This document shows positions 12,101 to 20,338 of a stretch of 23,441 nucleotides of DNA, one piece after another. The notes beneath the pieces are model-generated. The model ran no database searches. It worked only from the letters and a program-made list of their open reading frames with translations, and was not told the DNA's origin. The first letter of the stretch is position 1, and every line of letters starts with the position of its first letter. The translations under genes were made by a program, and so were the position numbers. This stretch comes from Apostichopus californicus (taxonomy: Eukaryota > Echinodermata > Holothuroidea > Aspidochirotida > Stichopodidae), in NCBI GenBank assembly GCA_020650975.1, contig JAIPMN010017511.1:4806-28246 (forward strand). Direction: 5' to 3'.

Positions 12101-15100
12101 TTCTTAGCACAGACAAATTTTCAAATAATGTTTGATATTCTCTTTAATAATATTTTGATATTCTTTTAAAATATTTTGATATTCCTTTTGTTATTCTCTT
12201 AATGAATGTGCAGCATTGTGGGTTTTTTTTTTGTGTTTAAAAATGGTGCAACATAATGAATGAACACAGTACATGCTATTTTCTTAGGATCATTGTCACA
12301 TATAACTGGATCATAGCAAAAAGGAACCAGCTTCACAGTTTGACTTTACATTTCATAAAGTGGAAAATTTTAAATAACAAATGATGAAATCAAAGTTTGA
12401 ATTGGGATCTTCAGTAGTCCTCAAGTTGTAGTAAGGTGGTGTACGGTAACTTCGCATGTACCCTAACTTCATGTACTGAGATATGGAAATGTGTAGCTAG
12501 CTGCACTGATAGACACCGTGGCTGCGGTGTTTGAAAGTCAACTTGTAAATTGTTTCTTCAAACGCAACGTTAACCCACACCATCTCAAGGAACCTTTAAA
12601 TTGTGAGAAGGAGAGGTCAATGTTGTATTCTGAGGCACTTTGTGAATTATTTCAGCCATATTGTGGAATTATACTGTAAATTGTAACAAATGCAAAAATC
12701 TATCTCATTCTAGTATGGTCTTATCAATGCATCGGTGACATCACATAGTTAAAAGATAAATGTTAACCAAGGAGCAAACTCAAAAGATATCGTCATAACC
12801 TACTGTATAACCACATAAATAACCTTTGTTCGGTTTAGCAACGGAGAAGTTACCGTAAACCATCCTGTACGGTGTTGGCAGTCATTTTTACATATTCATA
12901 GCCTCACGAATAACTTTCCTTTATTTTAAGTGATCTATCATAATTTACTTCGCTCCCCGCTTACCTGTCTCCCCACAACATTAGCACCTCATTCTACCGT
13001 GTCTAGTATGCCCTGGTAATCTTTTAACACTGTGCACCCTCAGTGACCGGCCACTTCCGGTCAATGCCCTTCCTTCTCATTTTACCATCCAAAGTGTTAA
13101 CTCATGCGTTTTTGTAGTGGATTCAAATCTTTCGAAAACTGTATAAACCAGTAAGTTTTATCATTTTTGTTGTTTTCTTTCTATAGTGCTGATCTTTGGG
13201 CACTAGGATGCATCATATACCAACTGTGTGCAGGTCTACCTCCATTCAGAGGAACCAATGAATATCTCATCTTCCAGAAGATCATCAAACTCGAGTATAG
13301 TTTCCCAGAAGGGTTCCCAGCCAAAGCTAAAGACTTGGTAGAAAAACTCCTGGTAAGGTTCTGTTTTCACCTTTGCAAATGTACATGGAAACTTTTTACT
13401 AAGTACTGTATGGCCCCATCAGACCAATCTGTCAGTCCACCCTTCTTAATAAAGCATTTAGTCTACCACTGTGTCAAGTAGGAGGCTGTATCATGTAGGA
13501 GACTATTAGTTTAGGAGAGTATCAAGTAGGAGGCTGTAACAAGTAGGAGGCTGTATCAAGTAGGAGATTGTAACAAGTAGGATGCTGTATTAAGTAGGAG
13601 ACTATAAGTTTAGGAGACTATCAAGTAGGAGGATGTATCAAGTAGGAGGCTGTATCAAGTTGGAGGCTGTATCTAGTAGGAGACTAACAAGTAGTAGGCT
13701 GTAACAAGTAGGAGACTGTAACAATTAGAGGCTGTATCAAGTGGGAGGTTGTATCGAGTATGAGGCAGATTAGTTGAAAAATTGGTTAATGTTGTAGATG
13801 ATGAGTTTTGTGATTTTATTATCTCATGTTTCTTATTTGTTCCCTATTTCAGGTCTTGGACCCCAGCAATAGATTAGGTTGTCAAGAGTGTGGAGGTTTT
13901 GAGGCACTGAAGGCTCATCCGTTTTTCGATGGCATTTCATGGGATACGTTGCATCTGGAGACGCCCCCTGCCCTTATACCTTGCACTGTCGTAGATGGCG
14001 AAGAGATTCACAGCGTCTACAATGTACGTAACTAAGTCATTGGTGATGCCCAGAGCATTATCAGCATCTGTTACTTCCATGGGGGAAAGGAGAGGTGGGA
14101 GGAAGGAGAGGTGGGAGGAAGAGGAGAAATGGCAGGGAACTGTAGTTATAATTGCAATGCATCATAAAGACCATATTATTTAAAAATAAAATTTGAATGT
14201 CCTTCCAAGTTGACAGAATTCCTTGAACTACCAGCAAGGAAAAGTACATATTTAATGTATCCACCACAGGGTTGTTAATACCCATCTCATTCTTCCAATG
14301 ATGGCTCCCTGCATTTGGTTATTAATCTTACACTTCTCTGACTTGTAACGTTCTGCTTCCTCTCTCTTCGGGTGATGCAGGTGGACGACTTTCAAGGCTT
14401 TGACGACGGTCTAAGCCAACACTTTGGTCGCATCAACACAGGGGACACAGAAAACGAGCATTCAGGTAACAGGCCACCGTACAAGTACGTCTTGCAGATA
14501 ACCGAGGAGGAGAGGAAAGAGAGGATAGAGAAGCAGAGGCGAGAAAACAAATGGCATAGATTCGTCCAAGACAACCTCATCCTCAAGATGGGCTTGATCG
14601 ACAAGAGGAAGGTAAGAGGAGGGTTTACATCCTCTTTGGATGATGACGATATTTCTGTCAGATCTTAGAGAGTCTTTGAGTCTTGATTCTCATGGCGTTA
14701 TCGCTCTCAGAGGCAAATTTGTAACCCAGTAGGCTCGTTTTGGCGCCGTACAGAAGCAGCGTTAGGATCATCAAATTCTTTAGGTTAACGGAGAGTACAG
14801 GTTAACCTTTCCCTGCCAAGGTTAAGCAGTTGAAATTGCTGAGGTTTCAAGACATCAAGAAGCTCATTGATAAGTCCGCATTTACAATTAAGAACTTGGC
14901 AAACGGTCGCCAATATTAAAGTCACTAATCTGGCTATTGTAGAGGTGGGTTGCCCTCTGGAGTAGAACCTCCTACTCATGAATAATGCATAAGAGCTCTA
15001 CCAGGCAAGCTTCTGTGCTCATGATCAGATCACTCTGGATAGGTGGTGGGAACATCTACCCTGCGGAATCCAGCAAGGGCCATTTGGAAACGGTCCCTTG

Positions 15101-16540
15101 ATAGTGCTTTTATCCTCTCCATGAGGGAGAAGACGTAATTAAGTAAATGACGGGTGAGACATACGTCATGTCTGGTTCTTATTTGTCCGGTAAACCGGTA
15201 TAATCTTGACTGCAATAAACAATGCTCTGCGTTCCCATTTTAATATGGAGTACATCAGACAAAGGTTGTGTTTCCTTCTTTAAATTAAAGTTATGATTCA
15301 GTATAAATCCATGTCAAGTTCTCTTCAGCTGTATCATTTATCTAGAAAACTACTTTCTTGAGTTGGCTATCATTTGCTTAATACGTAGTGCATATATTAG
15401 CATGTTCTTTTTATCATGTATTACAATGACTGATCTTGTGTTTATTTGTCTTACCCTTGTTTATATTAGTTTCATTAATTTATTGATTGACATATTGATT
15501 GATTAATTGATATATATATATATTTTCTGATTTTGCTTTGACCACTTTAATCCTTGTATTGCTCTGTATGTATCTTATATTTGTACTTTGTATGATTTTT
15601 ACTTAAGACCCATTTAAAGTGCTTGAGATATTCTTTTATGTAAAGAGCTATATAAATAAATATATATACATATATATATTATTTATTTATGATTATTTTT
15701 GATCAGGGTCTCTTTGCCAGAAGAAGACAATTTCTACTAACAGAAGGTCCCCATCTCTATTATGTGGATCCAGAGAATATGGTACTGAAAGGGGAGATCC
15801 CATGGTCACCTCAGCTCAGAGTTGAAGCCAAAAACTTTAAAACATACTTTGTGCACACAGTGAGTAGAAAGATGATATATTATGCCAGTTTTCTTTGTGT
15901 AACGAGGAACAGATTATGTGAGAGACATCATTTCGGGGGTTTATTGGGTTCAGTGTTTGATACTTTATGACACCCTTCCCGTCACAGTGCAATCACTAAT
16001 CTTGCATATCCATGAAATTATGTTATCTGGTGTCCCGTTGGAAAATGCCATGCAAGATGGACAAGTTGCTACTACCGTAGAAAAGTGCAAAGATGTGTAG
16101 CAGGTCAAGTGCACTGAACCGTACCATTTTGAATATTCTATTTTGGAACTATTGCAAAAATTAAATCCACAACTGCACAAAATGTGAACACGACATTACC
16201 CCCTTGATATCCAATTTCATTTTCCAAATGTAATGTCTAAACATGTCTTGAAATTAAACAGAAACAAGGGGGGTTGGGGGGGGGGGGGTGACTTTTTTGG
16301 CCATTAATGCATCATATGGCCTGTTTGAATACTGCAACATATCCAAATAACCAATCAAGAATGTAGAAGAATGTAAGGTTTTAATCCACACATGCTAAAT
16401 GATGCATCTTTTTCTTTTCTTTGCAGCCTAACCGAACCTACTACTTGATCGACCCAGAAGGCAATGCAGATGTCTGGTGTACGGCAATCGAAGAGATGTA
16501 CAGGTATACATACCAAGAGCCAAGAGAAAGTCAGCAATAA
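124..16540 (+). CDS. PDPK1: 3-phosphoinositide-dependent protein kinase 1, ten exons, 5' partial
   Basis: AGC-family Ser/Thr kinase that phosphorylates the activation loop of AKT, S6K, SGK, RSK and PKC; its PH domain recruits it to PIP3 at the plasma membrane. Exons: 124-166, 2416-2553, 5745-5889, 8973-9070, 11704-11779, 13187-13352, 13853-14023, 14381-14611, 15707-15859, 16427-16540. Spliced product is 444 aa, with frame kept at every junction. Visible landmarks (window numbering, human from memory in brackets): AIK lysine K16 (K111), helix-C E35 (E130), HRDLKPEN with D110 (D205), DFG D128 (D223), activation-loop S146 in RANSFVGT (S241), GTAQYVSPE, and the PH motif DKRKGLFARRR with K354, R361, R363 (K465, R472, R474). 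The PIF-pocket and phosphate-site residues K20, I23, I24, R36, T53, Q55 and L60 are kept. Residue 1 corresponds to human V96, so the N-terminus and Gly-rich loop are upstream of the window. The linker lacks the human Ser-rich stretch and is about 16 residues shorter. Family assignment is very secure. Confidence 0.97.
893..2012. repeat. 30-bp minisatellite with higher-order structure
   Basis: About 37 back-to-back units of the form ATAAGTACAACCCTTGATTA followed by GGTTATTCCC. Variants differ at CCTTG/CCCTG/CCCCG, GATTA/GATAA and TTCCC/TTTCC. Some units carry an extra GTACA (35 bp) and some lose one base (29 bp). Blocks of variants recur: the variant series at 1001 repeats at 1186 (185 bp = six units + 5), and the series at 1441 repeats at 1595 (154 bp). 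There are no spacers, so it is not CRISPR-like. Confidence 0.97.
2172..2315. repeat. G/A-rich tract with internal duplication
   Basis: The + strand is almost pure purine with many G runs. A segment starting AAGGCCAACAGGAAAAGGGG occurs twice, near 2189 and 2236, about 47 bp apart. The tract ends about 100 bp before exon b. The transcribed RNA could form G-quadruplexes; no function is shown. Confidence 0.75.
2416..2553 (+). CDS. PDPK1: PDK1 exon b: beta-3 lysine, helix C, PIF pocket
   Basis: The 138-nt exon encodes [13 protein letters not shown], the helix-C stretch [17 protein letters not shown] and FTFQDSEKL. It holds the catalytic Lys, the paired Glu and most of the PIF pocket. The acceptor is TTTCAG. 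The donor is an unusually weak GTATCC that splits a Tyr codon (T|AT). The kinase sequence demands this junction, because joining to exon c restores KLYFGL. Confidence 0.95.
2554..5744 (+). other. PDK1 intron between exons b and c
   Basis: A 3.2-kb intron of mainly AT-rich unique sequence. It contains G-rich tracts (3205-3238, 3796-3825, 5413-5440), a C run near 4360-4370, and many short GTACAGTAC-type motifs between 3660 and 5210. Open frames at 2552-2899 on both strands resemble no family I know. No gene or mobile element was recognised. Confidence 0.85.
5745..5889 (+). CDS. PDPK1: PDK1 exon c: hinge, helices D and E
   Basis: The 145-nt exon encodes [15 protein letters not shown] through [10 protein letters not shown] and ends inside the HRD arginine codon (AG|A). 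It covers the hinge and alpha-E. The hinge reads LSLA where human has LSYA, so the hinge Tyr is Leu here. The acceptor is CCCAG and the donor GTAAGA. Confidence 0.96.
7027..7310. mobile_element. Candidate fold-back element with ACGTA palindromic core
   Basis: The left arm at 7029-7058 (TATGAAGCTCTAGAGAGGA, then GGTAAAAAT) is inverted at 7258-7310 (ATTTTTACC, then TCCTCTCTAGAGCTTCATA). The right arm has about 20 extra bases. Between the arms, 7070-7252 is a run of overlapping self-complementary ACGTACGTA and TACGTAATA blocks. No protein is encoded. The structure suits a non-autonomous fold-back transposon or MITE; target duplications were not identified. Confidence 0.65.
7258..7545. repeat. 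Three tandem copies of the fold-back right end
   Basis: The segment TTTTTACCATTTTT ... GACCATGTCCTCTCTAGAGC and TTCATATGAGCC ... GTATTCGTAATTTTCCC occurs three times. The GACCATG anchor is at 7285, 7380 and 7478 (periods 95 and 98). The first copy is the right arm of the neighbouring fold-back element, so the arm itself has been amplified. Confidence 0.9.
7770..7991. mobile_element. Candidate MITE bounded by short inverted ends
   Basis: TATACAACACC at 7770-7780 is exactly inverted as GGTGTTGTATA at 7981-7991. Just inside the left end is a hairpin (CCATTTGA TTGG TCAAATGG) and the 10-bp palindrome TTGCATGCAA. There is no coding capacity. Whether this is one element, or the left part of a larger one that includes the adjacent hairpin, cannot be decided here. 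Confidence 0.5.
7994..8157. repeat. Long near-perfect inverted repeat (hairpin)
   Basis: The left arm 7994-8071 and right arm 8085-8157 are reverse complements apart from a few mismatches and small gaps, separated by a 13-nt loop (TCGGCTGCGCCTC). Shared blocks include ACAAATAATGAATGG, TGCAATAGTGCAAATATTTC, GTTGAAAGATG and TTCCATTCAAC. Transcribed RNA would fold into a hairpin of over 70 bp. Confidence 0.93.
8973..9070 (+). CDS. PDPK1: PDK1 exon d: catalytic loop and DFG
   Basis: The 98-nt exon encodes [17 protein letters not shown] then [16 protein letters not shown]. It contains the catalytic Asp and Asn and the Mg-binding DFG Asp, almost identical to human PDK1. The acceptor follows a long pyrimidine tract (TTTTGCAG); the donor is GTAAAA. 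It ends in phase 1. Confidence 0.97.
9232..9468. repeat. G-rich 15-bp minisatellite
   Basis: About 16 units of GGTGGGGAGAAAGGG type with variants (GGAGAGCGGT, GGTAGGGAGAGG). G runs of 3-5 bases recur every few nucleotides on the transcript-sense strand, so G-quadruplexes are possible in the pre-mRNA. It begins about 160 bp after the exon d donor. Confidence 0.95.
10183..10360. repeat. Diverged two-copy tandem duplication
   Basis: Matching blocks recur about 115 bp apart: TACACAA at 10183 and 10297, CTTCATT near 10197 and 10311, ATTAGCATTT at 10212 and 10327, then CAGTGCT and ACACACAAGT. It looks like an old tandem duplication. Confidence 0.7.
10679..10745. repeat. Purine-rich (GGA)n-like tract
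   Basis: The + strand reads as repeated GAGGAGG/GGGAGGA blocks with very few pyrimidines. It is low-complexity, with no unit long enough to call a minisatellite. Confidence 0.75.
11331..11399 (+). mobile_element. L2-like retroelement 3' tail, truncated
   Basis: The sequence GAGCGTTTTTATATTGGATA, then AGGGCGCTATATAAAG and an (AATA)n end resembles the tail form (AAAGCGCT...GCGCTATATAAA plus short repeat) that I recall for L2-clade LINEs and SINEs that use them. Only the tail is recognisable, and the 5' limit is unknown. Confidence 0.5.
11704..11779 (+). CDS. PDPK1: PDK1 exon e: activation loop
   Basis: The 76-nt exon encodes [18 protein letters not shown] and then TEKSVSK. It contains the autophosphorylated activation-loop Ser (human S241) and the APE-equivalent SPE. 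The acceptor is CCCCGCAG; the donor GTCAGA is non-ideal at +3. It ends in phase 2, splitting a Ser codon (AG|T). Confidence 0.95.
11780..13186 (+). other. PDK1 intron between exons e and f
   Basis: A 1.4-kb AT-rich intron with no recognised element except a short tandem of a TTTGATATTC unit (12129-12190). It ends with a T-rich tract and CTATAG. Confidence 0.88.
12129..12190. repeat. Short AT-rich tandem repeat
   Basis: Three imperfect copies of a roughly 22-bp unit built on GATATTCTTTTAAAATATTT. Low-complexity. Confidence 0.65.
13187..13352 (+). CDS. PDPK1: PDK1 exon f: alpha-F to alpha-G
   Basis: The 166-nt exon encodes [20 protein letters not shown], then [19 protein letters not shown] and [16 protein letters not shown]. 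It corresponds to the human [17 protein letters not shown] region of the C-lobe. The acceptor is CTATAG and the donor GTAAGG, ending in phase 0. Confidence 0.97.
13353..13852 (+). other. PDK1 intron between exons f and g
   Basis: A 500-bp intron. More than half of it (13474-13768) is the 17-bp tandem repeat listed separately. The last 80 bases are T-rich and end in TTTCAG. Confidence 0.92.
13474..13768. repeat. 17-bp minisatellite in a short intron
   Basis: About 17 imperfect units of CAAGTAGGAGGCTGTAT. Variants include ACTAT for GCTGT and occasional TTTAGGAGA units. Units are contiguous and diverged. The repeated TAGGAG/CAAGTAGG motifs supply many AG dinucleotides upstream of the exon g acceptor. 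Confidence 0.93.
13853..14023 (+). CDS. PDPK1: PDK1 exon g: end of the kinase domain
   Basis: The 171-nt, phase-symmetric exon encodes [20 protein letters not shown], then [14 protein letters not shown] and the start of the linker, ending SVYN. The conserved RLG arginine and HPFF motif close the kinase domain. The acceptor is TTTCAG; the donor is GTACGT. Confidence 0.96.
14024..14380 (+). other. PDK1 intron between exons g and h
   Basis: A 357-bp intron with a purine-rich repeat of GGGAGGAAGGAGAGGT type (14080-14130). Otherwise it is plain sequence. It ends with a C/T-rich tract and GATGCAG. Confidence 0.92.
14381..14611 (+). CDS. PDPK1: PDK1 exon h: linker and start of PH domain
   Basis: The 231-nt, phase-symmetric exon encodes a polar linker, a charged helix-like stretch ([17 protein letters not shown]) and the PH entry [20 protein letters not shown]. 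The linker is shorter than in human and lacks the poly-Ser segment. The acceptor is GATGCAG; the donor is GTAAGA. Read-through into the intron would add 18 residues with an acidic DDDD cluster before a stop at 14666-14668. Confidence 0.95.
14612..15706 (+). other. PDK1 intron between exons h and i
   Basis: A 1.1-kb intron. 14612-15240 is less AT-rich than the rest and open in parts on the minus strand, but no family was recognised. 15240-15600 is AT-rich with ATTG and (TA)n stretches. 15608-15690 is an L2-like tail ending next to the exon i acceptor. Confidence 0.87.
15608..15690 (+). mobile_element. L2-like retroelement 3' tail next to an acceptor
   Basis: CATTTAAAGTGCTTGAGATA, then AAGAGCTATATAAATAAAT and a (TA)/(TTTA) run, resembles the TAAAGCGCTTTGAG...GCGCTATATAAAT tail I recall for L2-clade elements. 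It is a better match than the copy at 11331. It stops about 16 bp before the exon i acceptor AG (15705-15706). Confidence 0.55.
15707..15859 (+). CDS. PDPK1: PDK1 exon i: PH domain core
   Basis: The 153-nt, phase-symmetric exon encodes [20 protein letters not shown] through [20 protein letters not shown] and YFVHT. It contains the basic FARRR cluster that contacts PIP3 in the human protein. The acceptor GATCAG sits directly after an AT-rich L2-like tail; the donor is GTGAGT. Confidence 0.97.
15860..16426 (+). other. PDK1 last intron
   Basis: A 567-bp intron, AT-rich, with a G-rich run (16268-16288). No element was recognised. It ends TTCTTTGCAG. Confidence 0.92.
16427..16540 (+). CDS. PDPK1: PDK1 terminal exon: end of PH domain and stop
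   Basis: The exon encodes [20 protein letters not shown] followed by a helix ([11 protein letters not shown]) and a short tail ending SQQ. This matches the human PNRTYYLMDPSGNAHKWC region and the PH C-terminal helix. The acceptor is TTTGCAG. The stop TAA is at 16538-16540 and overlaps an AATAAA hexamer. Confidence 0.96.
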   Translation, partial: PNRTYYLIDPEGNADVWCTAIEEMYRYTYQEPRESQQ

Positions 16541-16541
16541 A
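16536..16541 (+). promoter_or_regulatory. AATAAA hexamer overlapping the stop codon
   Basis: The canonical poly(A) hexamer is formed by the last Gln codon, the TAA stop (16538-16540) and the next base. If used, cleavage would fall near 16551-16571 and leave almost no 3' UTR. Use is unproven, and the hexamer may be chance. Confidence 0.3.
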
Positions 16542-18700
16542 GACAGTATCCAGAGACTTCTCTCTCCTTCGTCTCAAAAAGTCCTCAGCCGATCTGGTTA
16601 AAGCCAAACTTGATAAGATTGACCCCTCTCACTAGCTCTACTCTCAGCAGACTTATAAAGGAATCCATGTATGAATGAATCATGCATTGACTGTCAATCT
16701 ATGAATATTCATTAGTGAATGTAAGGGAGGACTGATGGGAGAGGTGACCAGAATGCAAATTTGGCAGATGCCGCCAGAGAAAGCAGAACCGGGAGTTTAT
16801 TTCTTCGCCGGAAAGGACGATTTAAAGTTGTATACACATAAGAAGTTCAGCCGTGAAAACTTTGGGAGTTCCTTTTTCCAGTAGGGATGCCTGATGGACA
16901 ACTTAAAGTGGTATATACAATGTTCAACTGTAAAACCTTTGTTCCATGCAACTTGAGATGCATGACAATGCTAAAGGAATGTCATCAGCACTTCCTCTAG
17001 AAACATGCTCTGTAGATATGTGGTACTATCAATGGTATATTCAAGGTTTGTCACTTACCTGCCAGTTGTTATTGGAGTTTACAAACATTTATCCTTAGAA
17101 GGGGGGAAGCAAGGATCGATGGGGGGGGGGGTGTGTGGGAGGAGGGGTGGGGGAGGAGGGCTGATGTACTTCTCGTACTATCTGTTGACTCATGGGCATA
17201 ATTTGTCACATTTGAAGCCTTCATGTGTGCCCCCTACTTCGTTAAAGTTAGGGGCACTTTGCAACAAATTCTATTTGAGAAAATTGATACAACTTGAAAC
17301 CATGATGAGCAAATATTGAGATTTTGCTCTGAACAGCAGTAGAAAGTGTTTGAAATGGAAGTTTGAAGTACCTCACACTAATAGGACTGTGATGTTTCAA
17401 ACTTCAGACTGTCACAGTCTTAGAAACATTTCTATATTCCAGATGAATTCCTCTATGAAGACTGCTGATTGATCCGATCACAATATGAGGCAGTCTAAGA
17501 ACCTTTATTAAAATTTACAATTAGCGAACCGTTTGAAAGTTTGCGGAAAATACGGAAACAAGCTTTATCCAAACGTCTTGCAAACTAAAACAAGCTGTGG
17601 GGTCTGTACAAAGGGGATGTGACTCAAAGGTGGCCTGCAAGTTTATTTTTATTCCAGTAATAACTGTTAGTGCTCACATACATACATTCATACATACATT
17701 TTAAAGCTTTATTTCCACACTGATGGGAAATGGCAATTAGTTGCATCACACACCCAAATAATTACATACGTTTCGAGACAACTAATTTACAAGCATCTCT
17801 TGAGATATCTGTGAAGTATCGGCTATTCTTGTGTTCCATTTTCACTATAGAAACACTCACATGGCACGTATGGTACTCAGTGAGTGAATATTTTGTTCCT
17901 CAGGTGGGGGCGGGGGAGTGGGAGGGGAGGGGCAGGTTTAGATTTTGCTTCATTGGTTACAATTATCTTTCCTTTTATACATAGAAATATATGAACAGGA
18001 AGGAGACATAGGTGATCCACACTAGGTCAGTCTAGCATCATCCTGAGTGTAGTTCTGGTCTCTCTCAGTTGTTTACATATATGCATATATTAAAAGATTG
18101 GAAAAGTGTGAAGGTGTATTGTTGTAGTATAATCATTTTGTGATAGTGAACTGCCTTTTAATTTTCATTGCCAATCTTAGCAACAATCACACCTGTACCA
18201 CTGTCAGCCTCATCGGAGGGGGTTACATTGGCCGGCGGGGTTTTGTGATATGAATTAAAAAAGCTCAGAAACAGTAGACTTGGTGGTTGCTTTGTTTAAC
18301 ATAGTTTAACTAAGCTACTCCTCCAAGCAACCTTTAAACACCATTTTGAACATTCTTTTACAATAGAGCTACAATTGTTTTTTTTGGGTTTTTTTGAAGG
18401 CAAACAAAAATTTGGAAACTCTAGTGTGGTTTTCTTGAAGGACAGTCAGGTTTTTGACCAGTAAATTCCAACTCATTTTCGAAATTTGTTCTTGAAAATG
18501 GCAGATTTCAGCTGAAATTTCCATCTTTGCTTTACTGTTTGGACAATGTCTAGAGAAGTTGGTACTGGTAGTCTTAAAGGAGTACACACAGATTCCTGAA
18601 ACACAATAAGCCTTGTGAATATCTCATAGAGTTATGGTTCTACCACTGTTTTTTACATTTCTTCAAGGTTACAAAAACTTAGGCGGTGGACAGTTATCGT
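16541..18700 (+). other. Probable PDK1 3' UTR and downstream sequence
   Basis: There is no gene here. Possible ATTAAA poly(A) hexamers occur at 17507, 18089 and 18254, and the true transcript end cannot be chosen from sequence. A diverged duplication lies at 16815-16940 (GGACGATTTAAAGTTGTATA and TTCAGCCGTGAAAAC versus GGACAACTTAAAGTGGTATA and TTCAACTGTAAAAC, period about 81). G-rich tracts lie at 17101-17160 and 17904-17935. Confidence 0.6.
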
Positions 18701-20338
18701 CAGTGATCGGTATATTTGTGATAATGAGGGGTTTTCATGAATGACCTTTTTCACATTTCTCAGGCCACACTGCCTCAGACGTTATCTTTTTTTTACAAGT
18801 TAGTTTAGTTATAAACAAACCTCTCACTTAAATGATTTGGATTGTCGCCTTAGTTTGATAGCCCCTCGGAGACCGACAATAGTATAATGACCCAACAGAA
18901 GCTATAGGAAGGACTGCAAAGATGAACCTATCTAGGCCAAATAGGTTTGATTGCCTCAAGTAGATCGATACACAACACAAAGGTGTAAGAATATCATTTA
19001 AGAAGAATTTAATTTAATTGTAGTCCATCCTTGATTTGATTTTTAAGACTTTTTCATTCATTTTTTTTTGGTTTTAAACTTGTAAAACAGTTTTGTTAAA
19101 ATTTGGAAGCTTAGTTTATAATTGTTCACTCCTGATATTTAAAAGGAATTTCTTATGTCAATTCAGAAGTTCAAGCAGTTTGAAGTTAGCATGTCATTCA
19201 AAGGTTCAAGCTGTTTGAAGTTAGCATCCTTTAGAGGTTGGAAGCACCCAACTATTATTATTATGATTATAATTATGATTACCTTTTCTCCATTATGTTT
19301 GATGTATTCAAATTACAAATTTAGAGAGTAATGATGTCGGAATGTGCGTCTCCTTCGGGCGTACACTCTCTTCAAAATTTCCACGATTTTGCAGAATCTT
19401 TAATTTTAACTCTCTATTTTTTCTCCCAGTTTCAAGAGAGAACCCTTTGGATGTTCAATCCGTGTTTTTTTTTGTTTTTTTTTTTTCCTTTTCCTTTGAA
19501 AAATATTGATTTTGTCGGGAATTTTTTTTCTTCTTTTCTTCTTAAACGACAATGGACGAAAGGATAGCATTTTAATTATTAAGAGATGGAACTAAAGTTT
19601 TCAGTTCAGTACGTTGTATAGAAAAATTGCTAGATGCCAAAAAAAGAAAAATTTAAACTCTCAGTATAGGTAACTTGATATTAGTTTGATATTAGACAAA
19701 ACCATAAATCAATCGTGTGTTTCTTACTTAGGTTGTGGTGTGGTATCGGACCATTCTGGGTTTTATCAATGTAGCTGTCTTGCCGCAGTTATTTATAAAC
19801 ACATTCAATATATATATATATATATAAATACATATACTACGTTCGATGTGGTTGGACAGGATTTATTAAAAAAGAAGCAGGCTTATTATTAAATATCTTG
19901 GTGTTACAAATATTCATAGCTTAGACGGAATAGGCATCGTTCAAAATATGACCGATATCTTGAGGTCTCTCGACGACCTTTTCCAGAGGCAGAAGTATCA
20001 GCCATTTTAAAAACATCATCAAATTAATTGGTCCACCGGGATTCAATGCTTTCTGCAAGGACAGGATAAAATATAGGTATCGCAGCCCACTGTAGGCAAT
20101 CACTCGTTATAAGTCAGGCAATATTTAAAAAAATATGTAAAAGTGAATTCTCTGTGCCATCCATCATATTCTATCATGATGTTTACACATAATTCTAAAC
20201 ATGACCCTCCTTTACTGTTCAAATTGTTTAAAACTATGTGAAAGCTCTCAAATGTTTATCCATGTACACATCTGGATCTTGGATTGGTGTAGTAGCATGA
20301 AGTAAGTGAGCATTTATCCATTAGATCCCAATGTGAAA
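18701..20338. other. AT-rich non-coding sequence
   Basis: No gene recognised. It contains a 35-bp two-copy tandem (19168-19238), T-rich tracts (19460-19545) and a short (TA)n run (about 19808-19826). It lies downstream of PDK1 and could still be long 3' UTR or intergenic. Confidence 0.65.
19168..19238. repeat. 35-bp two-copy tandem repeat
   Basis: GTTCAAGCAGTTTGAAGTTA followed by GCAT at 19169 recurs at 19204 with one substitution in the block. The second half of the unit is diverged. Confidence 0.8.

Noticed and set aside
14785..15215. Possible transposon-derived coding remnant on the minus strand
   Set aside because: Two short open frames in different phases with no motif I recognise as reverse transcriptase, endonuclease or transposase. 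The evidence is too weak to call.
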